This document shows positions 34,197 through 42,490 of a stretch of 64,000 bases of DNA, in pieces (positions within the stretch are counted from its first letter, which is position 1; each line of letters begins with the position of its first letter). The translations under genes and the position numbers were made by a program. Source of the DNA: Novosphingobium sp. UBA6272 (GTDB taxonomy: Bacteria; Pseudomonadota; Alphaproteobacteria; Sphingomonadales; Sphingomonadaceae); assembly GCF_002440635.1 (NCBI RefSeq), contig NZ_DJUW01000002.1, positions 124,001-188,000 on the forward strand, given 5' to 3'. Below the pieces are notes generated by a model. It saw only the letters and a program-made list of their open reading frames with translations, was not told the DNA's origin and made no database searches.

Positions 34197-35396
34197 ATGG
34201 AGCAATTCGACGTCCGACCAGACCGCGTGCCGACCCGTACGGTGCTGATCTCGATCGCCGGGATCTGGCTGTGCTATCTGGCGCTGATCACTCTGCGCAG
34301 CCTGCTGCTCGATCGCAGCTATTTCGTCGAGATGCTGGGCCTGCGCACCGTTGTGACCCTGGCCGGGATAACTGTCACCGCATTGGCTTGGCTGATCCTG
34401 CGGCTGTTCGACAATGCCCGGATCGGGATCCGGATGGGAGTGGCGCTGGTGGTGATGCTGCCAGCGGCACTCGGCCTCGCGATGATCAACCGTCAGGTTT
34501 TTTCCGGCCTTGACCAGAAGATGCTCGGCCAGCAGCGCAATCCGACCGAAGTCCAGATTCGCCACGACACTGCCGGCAACGTACTGGTCGATGTGCCCGA
34601 TCCACCCAACCTGACCCCGGACCAGCTGGCTGCGCTGCAGAAGAAATTTGCCGAACAAGCGTTGTGGCGCCAGCTGACCGATATCGCAATCGGCCGCTAC
34701 TTCCTGCTGCTGGCCTGGGCCGCGCTCTATTTCGCGATGGTCACCGCGCAGCAGGCCCGCGCTGCCGAACGGCGCGAGGGCGAGTACAAGCGCGCGGCCA
34801 AAGCGGCAGAGCTGCGGTCGCTGCGCTATCAGGTCAATCCGCACTTCCTGTTCAACACGCTCAATTCGCTTTCGGCGCTGGTAATGACCGGCAAGGGCCA
34901 TCAGGCGGAGAAGATGATCCAGTCGCTGTCGAGCTTTTATCGCCGCAGTCTGGCCGAAGACCCGACCGGGGATGTTTCGCTCGATCAGGAAATGGCGCTC
35001 CAGCGCGCCTATCTGGAGATCGAGGCGGCCCGGTTTCCTGACCGGCTGATCACCCGGTTCGACATTCCCGAAGCGCTGGAAGATGCGCGGGTGCCGGGCA
35101 TGATCCTGCAGCCACTGGTGGAGAACGCGGTCAAATATGCCGTTGCGCCAACCCGCCAGCCAGTGACCGTGACGATCGCCGCGCGCGAGGAATATGGCAG
35201 GCTGGTGATCGAAGTCAGCGACAATGGCCCGGGTGTACCGAAAGGCGAAAAGTCCGGGTTCGGTATCGGTCTCGCCAATGTCCATGATCGGATCGAGGCA
35301 CGTTATGGCCAGGATGCAAGCCTTGCCGCCGGCCCCGATCAACAGGGAGGCTGGCATGCCTTGCTGCGCATGCCGCTGGAACGCCATGCTGGATAA
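34197..35396 (+). CDS. LytS-type sensor histidine kinase
   Basis: A membrane histidine kinase of about 399 residues from ATG 34197; a TTG at 34137 with AAGGA would give 419. Transmembrane helices cover TVLISIAGIWLCYLALITL, TVVTLAGITVTALAWLIL and IGIRMGVALVVMLPAALGLAM, with another near LLLAWAALYFAM. The LytS kinase core is YQVNPHFLFNTLNSLSALVMTGK with the phosphorylated His; the N box is QPLVENAVKYA and the G box ends at SDNGPGVP. It overlaps the LytTR response regulator by 11 bases. The signal it senses is unknown. Confidence 0.9.
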   Translation: MEQFDVRPDRVPTRTVLISIAGIWLCYLALITLRSLLLDRSYFVEMLGLRTVVTLAGITVTALAWLILRLFDNARIGIRMGVALVVMLPAALGLAMINRQVFSGLDQKMLGQQRNPTEVQIRHDTAGNVLVDVPDPPNLTPDQLAALQKKFAEQALWRQLTDIAIGRYFLLLAWAALYFAMVTAQQARAAERREGEYKRAAKAAELRSLRYQVNPHFLFNTLNSLSALVMTGKGHQAEKMIQSLSSFYRRSLAEDPTGDVSLDQEMALQRAYLEIEAARFPDRLITRFDIPEALEDARVPGMILQPLVENAVKYAVAPTRQPVTVTIAAREEYGRLVIEVSDNGPGVPKGEKSGFGIGLANVHDRIEARYGQDASLAAGPDQQGGWHALLRMPLERHAG

Positions 35397-36141
35397 TTCT
35401 GCCCCCAAGCCGCTGCGTACCCTGATCGTCGATGACGAGCCGCTGGCGCTGGAGCGAATGACGATGATCTGCCGGGATATCCCTGCGATCGAAGTTGCCG
35501 GAACCGCTCAGGATGGTGCTGCCGCACTGCGCCAGATCGGGGCGCTGGCCCCCGACCTGGTCCTGCTCGACATGACCATGCCCGAGCTGGACGGGCTGGC
35601 GGTTGCCCGGGCGCTTACCCGGCAGGAAGATGCCCCGGCGGTGATTTTCGTCACCGCGCATGACAATTTCGCGGTTGAGGCCTTCGATCTTGAAGCGGTC
35701 GACTATGTCTTGAAGCCGGTCACGCCCGACCGGCTTGAACGCGCGGTGGTTCGCGCGATCGCCCGGCGTGGCCAGCGCGCCGCCGGCGGAGGCAATTGGC
35801 TCAGCGAATTCTGGGTTCCATACCGTTCCGAATTACTGCGAATCTCGGCCGAGGACGTCGACCGGATCGATGCCGAGCGTGACTATGTCCGGCTCCATGT
35901 CGGACAGAAAGAGGGTGCCAGCCGGTCCTACCTGCTGCTGCAGACCGTCTCCGGGCTCGAGGCGCGGCTTGATCCGGAACGCTTCATCCGCCTGCACCGT
36001 TCCACCATCCTGCGGCGCGACCGGATTAAGGGCCTGCGCCACGACGGACTGGGAGTCTGGTCGGCGGAGCTGGAGGATGGCAGCCTGGTGCGGATCGGGC
36101 GAACCTATCTCGCCAAGGCCAAGGCCATGGCCGGGCGCTAA
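35386..36141 (+). CDS. LytTR-family response regulator
   Basis: A 251-residue regulator. The receiver domain (about 11-120) has VDDEP, the phosphoacceptor Asp in LVLLDMTMPELDGLA and the conserved Lys in DYVLKPVTPD. The LytTR DNA-binding domain follows (about 140-250: ISAEDVDRIDAERDYVRLHV, FIRLHRSTILRRDRIKGLRHDG, VRIGRTYLAKAKA). Start at ATG 35386 lies in the tail of the kinase gene. Target genes are not identifiable here. Confidence 0.93.
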   Translation: MLDNSAPKPLRTLIVDDEPLALERMTMICRDIPAIEVAGTAQDGAAALRQIGALAPDLVLLDMTMPELDGLAVARALTRQEDAPAVIFVTAHDNFAVEAFDLEAVDYVLKPVTPDRLERAVVRAIARRGQRAAGGGNWLSEFWVPYRSELLRISAEDVDRIDAERDYVRLHVGQKEGASRSYLLLQTVSGLEARLDPERFIRLHRSTILRRDRIKGLRHDGLGVWSAELEDGSLVRIGRTYLAKAKAMAGR

Positions 36142-36172
36142 AGCCGGTTCACCGTTCTACAATCGTGAAAGT

Positions 36173-36207
36173 GGGCCCGGGAGCGGGGACTGGGTGCCCC
36201 CGGGCCA
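36173..36207. terminator. GC-rich hairpin terminator between convergent genes
   Basis: GGCCCGGG and CCCGGGCC arms around a 17-base loop, between the LytTR gene and the convergent UrcA gene. It is strong by pairing, but the T run is short (ATTTG). Confidence 0.65.
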
Positions 36208-36218
36208 TTTGCGCTGCT

Positions 36219-36479
36219 TCAAGCCGGGAGAGCAGCGGTAACCTGGGCGCGGACGTCGACCTTGCAGCGATTGTGCTTGGCGCGATCGGCAAGCCGGCTG
36301 GCCACCGGTGTGATTTCGCAGACACGGCGTGCAGCGCTTTCGATTCGGCGGTCGAGTTCAGCCTGACCGGCCGCGCTGCGGAGGTTGAGATCGGCGTAGC
36401 GGACCTTGGCGGTATCGGCCTGAGCCACGCCCGCGCCGAGCAGGGTAAGGGCAATGGTGGATGCGAGAAACCGGGTCAT
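36219..36479 (-). CDS. UrcA family exported protein
   Basis: An 86-residue protein with a signal peptide (1-20, ending VAQAD). The mature part has the UrcA pattern VRYADLNLRSAAGQAELDRRIESAARRVCEI, with a paired cysteine in NRCKVDVRA. The start at 36479 has AAGGAGA upstream. UrcA proteins are small periplasmic proteins of sphingomonads and caulobacters with no known activity. Confidence 0.9.
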   Translation of the reverse strand: MTRFLASTIALTLLGAGVAQADTAKVRYADLNLRSAAGQAELDRRIESAARRVCEITPVASRLADRAKHNRCKVDVRAQVTAALPA

Positions 36480-36654
36480 GGCAATTCTCCTTGTCAGACT
36501 TTGCTGCGGCGCTTGGGTTGGGGGACTGAGTGGGGGTGGCGCCGATCTTTGGGATAGGGCTATCCCAATCAGGCGCCAGCGCAGCTCGATTTGCGGCCGC
36601 ATTAGCCGGACGAAGGATCAACCGGCTCGACGAACCGCCGACGGGGCCCGCCGA

Positions 36655-36676
36655 GTGTATTGCATGAATAATACAC
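36655..36676. promoter_or_regulatory. Inverted repeat, candidate operator related to the one at 32462
   Basis: GTGTATT, eight bases, AATACAC. With the 32462 repeat it shares TGTATTGCA-N5-AATACA in exact register. It lies 48 bases upstream of the small membrane protein at 36725. Confidence 0.55.
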
Positions 36677-36724
36677 ATCGATTCGCGTGCTGGCCTTGCG
36701 CGCCGACTTGGCTATGAGGGGGTG

Positions 36725-36991
36725 ATGGGTCTGTTCCTCGCCTTTTTGTTCGGCGTCGGCAATTTCGCCGCGCACCGCGCCGTGCTGAACAGCGACCACC
36801 CGATGCTGGCTCGGGCGCCGTGGCTATTCCAAATGATGGGCGGTCGCTTCAGCCTGGCGCTTGAATTCATCATGCTGCTCGGCGCGATGCTTATGATAGC
36901 GCAGGGTTCGACAAGCTGGGCTTGGATCTATGCGTTCTATTCGGCGGTCAATCTTGGTGCAGCCTGGCTGATCGTGACCAAGCGGATCTGA
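36725..36991 (+). CDS. Small integral membrane protein, unknown
   Basis: An 88-residue protein with three hydrophobic segments (LFLAFLFGVGNFAAH, LALEFIMLLGAMLMIA, WIYAFYSAVNLGAAWLIV). A GAGGGGG stretch just before ATG 36725 could serve as its ribosome-binding site; GTG 36722 is an alternative start. No family recognised. It is followed after five bases by the metallophosphoesterase gene and may be co-transcribed with it. Confidence 0.6.
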   Translation: MGLFLAFLFGVGNFAAHRAVLNSDHPMLARAPWLFQMMGGRFSLALEFIMLLGAMLMIAQGSTSWAWIYAFYSAVNLGAAWLIVTKRI

Positions 36992-36996
36992 TCCTT

Positions 36997-37809
36997 TTGG
37001 CCCTGACCCTGTTCCACATCAGCGACCTGCATTTTGGACGAGAAGATCGCGTGGCGCTCGATTGGGTCAGCGCGGCGATCGCGGCGGAACAGCCTGATGC
37101 GGTGCTGATCACCGGCGATCTGACGATGCGTGCCCGCCACCGCGAATTCGAGGCCGCCTGCGCCTGGATTGGCGGGCTGGGTGTGCCGACGACGGTCGAG
37201 GTTGGCAATCACGACCTGCCCTATTTCAACCTGCTTGAGCGATTCACCCGGCCCTATCGCCGTTACCGCGCGATCGAGCGGTTGATCGAGCGCGAGCTTG
37301 ATTTCCCGGGCTTTGCCGTGGTTCCGCTCAAGACCACCACGCGCGCGCAGCCGCGCTGGCCGTGGGTCGAAGGTTGGGTTCGGCCTGCAGCGCTGGCCCA
37401 GACCCTCGCTGCAATCGATGCCTTGCCGCGCGACACGCAGATCGTCGTCACCGCGCATCACCCGCTGCTGGAACGTGCGCCGAGTGGGCGGCGGCTGACC
37501 ATTAATGGCGAGGCGGCGATGGCTGCGCTGGCCGGGCGCAAGGTTGCCGCCGTTCTCACGGGTCATGTCCACGATCCGTTCGACCTGGTCCAGGAAACCG
37601 CGGCAGGTCCGCTGCGGATGATCGGAGCTGGGACGCTATCGACCCGGCTGCGTTCTTCCCCGGCGAGCTACAACCGGATCGTGATCGGACCGCAAGGCAT
37701 CGCGGTCACCGCCCGTAACCGGGCGCATCAGTCTACCGCAGCAGTCCAGGTCGATAAAGTTCCGACCGGCCCGCTGCCAGGCGAATCTGCCAGCTTGCTG
37801 CTTGGCTGA
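36997..37809 (+). CDS. Calcineurin-like metallophosphoesterase
   Basis: A 270-residue protein from TTG 36997 with the five metal-binding motifs of the family: TLFHISDLHFG (about 4-14), ITGDLTM, EVGNHDLPYF, VVTAHHPLL and LTGHVHDPF. A longer frame reaching back to 36922 overlaps the preceding gene. Relatives hydrolyse phosphodiesters or phosphomonoesters; the substrate is not predictable. A terminator follows. Confidence 0.9.
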   Translation: MALTLFHISDLHFGREDRVALDWVSAAIAAEQPDAVLITGDLTMRARHREFEAACAWIGGLGVPTTVEVGNHDLPYFNLLERFTRPYRRYRAIERLIERELDFPGFAVVPLKTTTRAQPRWPWVEGWVRPAALAQTLAAIDALPRDTQIVVTAHHPLLERAPSGRRLTINGEAAMAALAGRKVAAVLTGHVHDPFDLVQETAAGPLRMIGAGTLSTRLRSSPASYNRIVIGPQGIAVTARNRAHQSTAAVQVDKVPTGPLPGESASLLLG

Positions 37810-37836
37810 TCCGGCCGAGGCCGGCACAAATGAAAA

Positions 37837-37860
37837 GGGGCCGACCTTGCGGCCGGCCCC
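37837..37860. terminator. Bidirectional hairpin terminator
   Basis: GGGGCCG, a 10-base loop, CGGCCCC, flanked by AAAA on the left and TCTTG on the right. It lies between the convergent phosphoesterase and rpsI genes. Confidence 0.8.
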
Positions 37861-37889
37861 TCTTGAATTTCCGGCCGAAGCCGAACGCC

Positions 37890-38384
37890 TTAGCGCTTCG
37901 AGAACTGGAAGCTGCGGCGCGCCTTGGCCCGGCCGTACTTCTTGCGCTCAACCACGCGGCTGTCGCGGGTCAGGTAACCGGCGGCCTTGACGACCCCGCG
38001 CAGAGCGGGCTCGAACTTGGTCAGCGCGGTGGCGATGCCGTGCTTGACTGCGCCGGCCTGGCCCGAAAGCCCGCCGCCCTTGACGGTCGCGACAACGTCG
38101 TACTGACCGGCCCGGTCAGCAACCTGGAACGGCTGGTCGATCACCAGGCGCAGGGTCGGACGGGCGAAGTAGACTTCCTGATCGCGGCCGTTGACGATGA
38201 CCTTGCCGGTGCCCGGCTTGATCCAGACGCGGGCGACCGCGTCCTTGCGGCGACCGGTGGCATAGGCGCGGCCCTGGGCGTCGACTATCTTGTCGCGCAG
38301 CGGCATGGTCGGCGCAGCGGGAGCTGCCGGGGTTTCGGCGATGGCGCCGAGATCGGCGAGATCGGTGACGGTTTCTTCAGACAT
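37890..38384 (-). CDS. rpsI: 30S ribosomal protein S9
   Basis: A 164-residue protein. The conserved S9 core begins YATGRRKDAVARVWIKPGTG and ends RDSRVVERKKYGRAKARRSFQFSKR, including the basic C-terminal tail that reaches the P-site tRNA. The first 35 or so residues are an alphaproteobacterial Ala/Pro-rich extension. The start overlaps the rplM stop by one base (TAATG). Confidence 0.97.
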   Translation of the reverse strand: MSEETVTDLADLGAIAETPAAPAAPTMPLRDKIVDAQGRAYATGRRKDAVARVWIKPGTGKVIVNGRDQEVYFARPTLRLVIDQPFQVADRAGQYDVVATVKGGGLSGQAGAVKHGIATALTKFEPALRGVVKAAGYLTRDSRVVERKKYGRAKARRSFQFSKR

Positions 38385-38863
38385 TACGCGCCCACCTTGT
38401 TCTTGCGGTTCATGGCAGCAACATCGAGCGGCTGCGGCTGGGTACCACCGTGCGGATGCTCGGTGCCGGCGTAGAGGTGCAGGGCGCGCATCTGCGCGCG
38501 GCCCAGCGGACCACGCGGAATCATGCGTTCCACGGCCTTTTCAAGCACGCGTTCGGGGAAGCGGCCGGCCAGAACCTTGTCTGCAGTCACTTCCTTGATG
38601 CCGCCGGCATAGCCGGTATGCTTGTAATAGGTCTGCTGCTTGAGCTTGTTGCCGGTGAACTTGACCTTGTCGGCGTTGATCACGACGACGTGATCGCCGC
38701 AATCGACGTGCGGGGTGAAGCTCGGCTTGTGCTTGCCGCGCAGATGGTTGGCGATGACCACGGCGAGACGGCCGACCACCAGACCTTCGGCATCGATCAG
38801 ATGCCACTTCTTTTCCACCTCGGCCGGTTTGATGGACCGGGTGACCTTGCTGAGCGCCTTCAT
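38384..38863 (-). CDS. rplM: 50S ribosomal protein L13
   Basis: A 159-residue protein with L13 signatures KWHLIDAEGLVVGRLAVVIANHLRGKHKP, DCGDHVVVINADKVKFTGNKL and RMIPRGPLGRAQMRALHLYAGTEHPH. It forms the usual rplM-rpsI operon. The 127 bases upstream contain no obvious gene and would hold the operon promoter and leader. Confidence 0.97.
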   Translation of the reverse strand: MKALSKVTRSIKPAEVEKKWHLIDAEGLVVGRLAVVIANHLRGKHKPSFTPHVDCGDHVVVINADKVKFTGNKLKQQTYYKHTGYAGGIKEVTADKVLAGRFPERVLEKAVERMIPRGPLGRAQMRALHLYAGTEHPHGGTQPQPLDVAAMNRKNKVGA

Positions 38864-38990
38864 GGCTGGATAATCCCTTGGCTGTTGCCGCGAATCCGGC
38901 CAGCCGGGCCCGCGGGAAGGCGGCCCATTCGTTCAATTGTTTGGTAAAGTCAAGTTTTCCGCGGCTCTTCGAAGAGGTAAAATAGTACCG

Positions 38991-39713
38991 TTACGAGTTC
39001 GACAAGGTCCAAACCTCACGCGAAACCTTGACGGTCCCTTCAAGTCTGGTCGTAATGATCCGCTCAACCTGCCGGGCGAGGCCTCCTGGCATCAGGCCTT
39101 CTGCATGGATTCGAATCTCCACTTCACCTTGGCCGCCATCGGGAAGTGGAACCTTGCGCGTCTCAATGTGCTCACGAAGACCTGGGTTGAAAAGCTCCTT
39201 GGGCCAGGCCGAAGTGCCGGCCGCTGCCGAAACCTGCTTCAGCAGCGCAGTCCCTTCCATCTTGGTTGTGGCTGCAATCGGTGCCCGGTCAATCAATTGC
39301 GCACCGACGGCGACCGTCTTGCGACGCACATCTTGATCTATGGGCGCGCCCATTGAGCGGATGATTCCGCGCGAATCAAGTTGCGCCGGAAACAGACCGT
39401 TGTCGGGCCGCTTGCGTTCAATCTCGGCAAGCCCGGCAAGCAGTTCGGGAGCCTCAACATCGGCACCGATCAATTCGCCATCCAGTCGATAACCATCACC
39501 GTCAGGCGTAAAGCGAATCGAATATCGCCGCGTCACCACGATCTGCTTGCCGCCCGAAAGCGACCGGTAAAGCACACGGGTCAAGGTGAGTGCGGTACTT
39601 GGCGGCGCGAAGCGGCTGGCTGCAGTTTCCGCCAAAGCCGAACCGGTATGAACCGTTGCCAGCGCCGGAATCAAAGCAGCAGCGCCAGCCAGAAAGAGTG
39701 CCCGTCTGCTCAT
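38991..39713 (-). CDS. Exported protein of unknown function
   Basis: A 240-residue protein with an N-terminal SRRALFLAGAAALIPALATV, a signal peptide with twin arginines that might use Sec or Tat. The mature part has no recognised domain. Repeated beta-strand-like segments (KQIVVTRRYSIRF, GYRLDGELIGADVEAP) suggest a periplasmic beta-rich fold. Its start overlaps the preceding small gene by four bases. It is the last of three genes in the ctaA operon. Codon use looks less GC-rich than neighbours. Confidence 0.55.
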   Translation of the reverse strand: MSRRALFLAGAAALIPALATVHTGSALAETAASRFAPPSTALTLTRVLYRSLSGGKQIVVTRRYSIRFTPDGDGYRLDGELIGADVEAPELLAGLAEIERKRPDNGLFPAQLDSRGIIRSMGAPIDQDVRRKTVAVGAQLIDRAPIAATTKMEGTALLKQVSAAAGTSAWPKELFNPGLREHIETRKVPLPDGGQGEVEIRIHAEGLMPGGLARQVERIITTRLEGTVKVSREVWTLSNS

Positions 39714-39964
39714 GCGCCCGCTCCAGACACAATCAACTTACGCGCAGCAAGGCAGGGGTGCGTTTGGCCAAGCTGCAGCACGGCGCGATTGAACATCGCG
39801 GCGTCGATCTTGAGAAACACGCCCTTCTCCTTCTTGGCACCAGCTATATTGGCGCAGGCAAGTGGCGTTTCGTCAAGCATTTCTACGGATATTGTGTCCA
39901 ATTTGGTACAGTTCAAGACGCGTAAGACCTGCCCCGAATTCGGTAAAAATACTTTGCCAATCAT
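39710..39964 (-). CDS. Small protein of unknown function in the ctaA operon
   Basis: An 84-residue protein beginning MIGKVFLPNSGQVLRVL. The ATG overlaps the ctaA stop by one base (TAATG) and its stop overlaps the next start (ATGA), which is strong evidence that the gene is translated. It contains three cysteines, none of them arranged in CxxC pairs. No membrane helix is evident. The base composition is less GC-rich than the flanks. Function unknown. Confidence 0.5.
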   Translation of the reverse strand: MIGKVFLPNSGQVLRVLNCTKLDTISVEMLDETPLACANIAGAKKEKGVFLKIDAAMFNRAVLQLGQTHPCLAARKLIVSGAGA

Positions 39965-41004
39965 TATGTTGACCGCCCCAAACGGTGCACACCCCAGACT
40001 GTCGAGGCTAGAACAAGCGCTCCCACCAACTGGTGAAGCGCAGCCAGCCAGATGGCCATCCCGCTCCAAACTGTGGCAATTCCCAGCATGATCTGGGTCC
40101 CGAAGGCCGTGTGAATCGCGATCGAAGCGCGGCGGTCCATCTTCCGCACACGGCGAGCCAACCAAATCAACAGCGCTACAACCACCCAGGCCCACCAGCG
40201 GTGAACAAAGTGCACCAGATAGGGGTCATAAATCGCCGCATGCAGCGCGCCTGAATCGCCTGCGATCCCGGCGGGAACCAGGCGCCCCTGCATCAGCGGC
40301 CAGGCATCCCACGAAAACCACCCGCTGCCGGCGACATAGCCGGCGCGCAGCCCTGCAACCAGGGCACCGTAGAACAATTGCAGCGCAAGCCCGGCCAGTG
40401 CTGCGGCGCCGAAACCTGTCAGCCTCGCGCGCCCTTCACCCCTGGCCAGAGCCCGCAGATCAAGCGCGGTCCAGACCAGCAGCGCCAACGTCGTGAGCGC
40501 CAGCGAGAGGTGCGTTGCCAGCCGCAAGTGGCTGACCTTGACGTCCTGAGTCAACCCGGACTTGACCATCCACCAGCCCACAGCACCCTGCAGTCCGCCC
40601 AGCGTGAGCAGGCCGAGCAGCCGCCAGCCATAGCCCAGCGGGATCGCGCGGCGCAGCCAGTACCAGACTAGCGGCACGGCAAAGGCCAGCCCGATCACCC
40701 GGCCAAGCAGGCGGTGAAACCATTCCCAGAAATAGATTTCCTTGAAGCCCGCCAAGGTCATCCCGGCCGGCCCATTGACCTCGGTATATTGGGGAATGCG
40801 CTGATAGGCCTCGAATTCCGCCTGCCACTGCGCTTCGCTGAGCGGCGGCAGGGTCCCGGTAATCGGTTTCCATTCGGTAATTGAAAGGCCGGATTCGGTA
40901 AGCCGGGTGATTCCGCCAACCACCACCATCAGGACGACTAGTCCGGCCACGAACAAAAGCCAGCGTGCCAGGGCAAGCGGACGGGCGGTCGATGCGGTTT
41001 GCAT
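39964..41004 (-). CDS. ctaA: Heme A synthase (CtaA/COX15 type)
   Basis: A 346-residue membrane protein with about eight transmembrane helices. The heme-ligand motifs are FWEWFHRLLGRVIGL, SHLRLATHLSLAL, VHFVHRWWAWVVV and LHQLVGALVLAS, with the expected histidines. It converts heme O to heme A for the terminal oxidase. ATG 41004 is chosen; a TTG at 41040 would add 12 residues. No cytochrome oxidase genes lie nearby. Two unknown genes follow without gaps. Confidence 0.94.
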   Translation of the reverse strand: MQTASTARPLALARWLLFVAGLVVLMVVVGGITRLTESGLSITEWKPITGTLPPLSEAQWQAEFEAYQRIPQYTEVNGPAGMTLAGFKEIYFWEWFHRLLGRVIGLAFAVPLVWYWLRRAIPLGYGWRLLGLLTLGGLQGAVGWWMVKSGLTQDVKVSHLRLATHLSLALTTLALLVWTALDLRALARGEGRARLTGFGAAALAGLALQLFYGALVAGLRAGYVAGSGWFSWDAWPLMQGRLVPAGIAGDSGALHAAIYDPYLVHFVHRWWAWVVVALLIWLARRVRKMDRRASIAIHTAFGTQIMLGIATVWSGMAIWLAALHQLVGALVLASTVWGVHRLGRST

Positions 41005-41088
41005 GGCCGCGCATTTGCTGATGTCGGCGGCAAAGCGCAAGCCTGATCCGACGAACGGCGTGGCAACCTTCCCCTTTGGGCTTGAAGG

Positions 41089-41105
41089 ATGTTACACCGT
41101 CACAT
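41089..41105. promoter_or_regulatory. Imperfect palindrome upstream of the MerC-like gene, candidate metal-regulator site
   Basis: ATGTTAC, three bases, GTCACAT: arms match at six of seven positions. It ends two bases before ATG 41108. The shape resembles Fur/Zur-type operators, but the regulator is a guess. Confidence 0.35.
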
Positions 41106-41107
41106 AC

Positions 41108-41491
41108 ATGGGCCACGCAATGCGTGACGCTCTCGTCTTGATTCGCAACCGGTTGGACCGGGCAGGAGTGATCCTGTCGGGGCTCTGTGCCCTGCACTGC
41201 ATTGCCGGGCTGCTGCTGGTTGCCGGGCTGGGTCTTGGCGGCGAATTCATCTTCGCCCCGGCAATTCACCGCATCGGTCTGGCTCTGGCGATTGTTGTCG
41301 GCGGCATCACTCTGGTGATGGGCGTGGTCCGCCATGGCGACCCCCGGCCCCTGCAGGTCGGCGCCGCCGGATTGGGCCTGATGATCGCCGCGCTGGTGAT
41401 GGGGCACAACTCGGCCGAAGCCCTGCTGACCATTGCCGGGGTCTCGCTGCTCGCCTGGGCGCATCTTCGCAACTTGCGGCTTTCCCACTGA
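41108..41491 (+). CDS. MerC-domain membrane protein
   Basis: A 127-residue membrane protein with four hydrophobic segments. The MerC pattern is DRAGVILSGLCALHCIAGLLLVAGL, with the conserved Cys-x(3)-Cys of the first helix. MerC proteins transport mercuric or other metal ions; the function here is unproven. The start is ATG 41108 or possibly ATG 41120. A 17-bp palindrome lies directly upstream. thiSG follows after 18 bases. Confidence 0.8.
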   Translation: MGHAMRDALVLIRNRLDRAGVILSGLCALHCIAGLLLVAGLGLGGEFIFAPAIHRIGLALAIVVGGITLVMGVVRHGDPRPLQVGAAGLGLMIAALVMGHNSAEALLTIAGVSLLAWAHLRNLRLSH

Positions 41492-41509
41492 TCGCTATTT
41501 GGCTGGGGC

Positions 41510-42490
41510 ATGACAGCCCAGCTTTCCATCATCCTGAATGGCGAATCGCACCGCGCCGCGCCTGGCTCGATCGCCGATCTGGTCCGCAGCCTCGAACTTG
41601 ATCCCACCAAGGTCGCAGTCGAGCGCAATGGCGATATCGTCGCGCGCTCGACTCTGAACGCTGTGGCGTTGGCCGAGGGCGACGTGCTGGAGATCGTCCA
41701 TTTCGTAGGCGGTGGTCAGGGGGATGATACCTGGACCGTCGCGGGCCGGACTTTCCGCTCGCGGCTGATCGTCGGAACCGGCAAATACAAGGACTTCGAG
41801 CAGAACGCGGCCGCGGTCGAAGCTTCGGGCGCTGAGATCGTCACGGTCGCGGTGCGCCGGGTCAACGTCAGCGATCCCAAGGCCCCGATGCTGACCGATT
41901 TCATCGATCCCAGGAAGATCACCTACCTGCCCAACACCGCCGGCTGTTTCACCGCCGAGGATGCGATCCGCACCTTGCGGTTGGCGCGCGAGGCGGGGGG
42001 CTGGGACCTGGTCAAGCTGGAAGTGCTGGGCGAGGCCCGCACGCTCTATCCCGATATGCGTGAGACGCTGAAGGCCTGCGAAGTGCTTGCGAACGAGGGC
42101 TTCCTGCCGATGGTCTACTGCACCGACGATCCAATCGCGGCCAAGCAGCTCGAAAGTGCGGGGGCGGTGGCGGTGATGCCGCTGGGAGCGCCGATCGGCT
42201 CGGGGCTGGGAATACAGAACCGGGTGACGATCCGCCTGATCGTCGAGGGCGCAAGCGTGCCGGTGCTGGTCGATGCCGGGGTCGGCACGGCAAGCGATGC
42301 CGCCGTGGCGATGGAACTGGGCTGCGACGGGGTGCTGATGAACACCGCGATCGCCGAAGCAAAGGATCCGCTGCGCATGGCCCGGGCGATGAAGCTGGCG
42401 GTCGAGGCTGGGCGCCACGCCTATCTGTCCGGACGGATGGCGACCCGCAAATATGCCGATCCGTCGAGCCCGCTGGCCGGGCTGATCTAA
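41510..42490 (+). CDS. thiSG: ThiS-ThiG fusion, thiazole synthase with built-in sulfur carrier
   Basis: A 326-residue fusion. Residues 1-69 are ThiS (MTAQLSIILNGE to DVLEIVHFVGGG), including the glycines 67-69 that form the thiocarboxylate end. Residues 70-326 are ThiG (TWTVAGRTFRSRLIVGTGKYKDF, PNTAGCFTAEDA, WDLVKLEVLGEARTLYPD with the Schiff-base Lys, DAGVGTASDAAVAMELGCDGVLMNTAIAEA). ThiG makes the thiazole ring of thiamine. The internal glycine end is unexpected because ThiS needs a free C-terminus. No TPP riboswitch was seen upstream. Confidence 0.95.
   Translation: MTAQLSIILNGESHRAAPGSIADLVRSLELDPTKVAVERNGDIVARSTLNAVALAEGDVLEIVHFVGGGQGDDTWTVAGRTFRSRLIVGTGKYKDFEQNAAAVEASGAEIVTVAVRRVNVSDPKAPMLTDFIDPRKITYLPNTAGCFTAEDAIRTLRLAREAGGWDLVKLEVLGEARTLYPDMRETLKACEVLANEGFLPMVYCTDDPIAAKQLESAGAVAVMPLGAPIGSGLGIQNRVTIRLIVEGASVPVLVDAGVGTASDAAVAMELGCDGVLMNTAIAEAKDPLRMARAMKLAVEAGRHAYLSGRMATRKYADPSSPLAGLI

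Noticed and set aside
33354..35408. A 684-codon open frame on the strand opposite fumA and the histidine kinase
   Set aside because: It is antisense to two clearly recognised genes. High GC content gives long antisense frames here, and its translation has no recognisable domain.
41492..41509. TPP riboswitch for thiSG
   Set aside because: Only 18 bases separate the MerC-like gene from thiSG, too few for a riboswitch, and no TPP-box sequence was seen further up.
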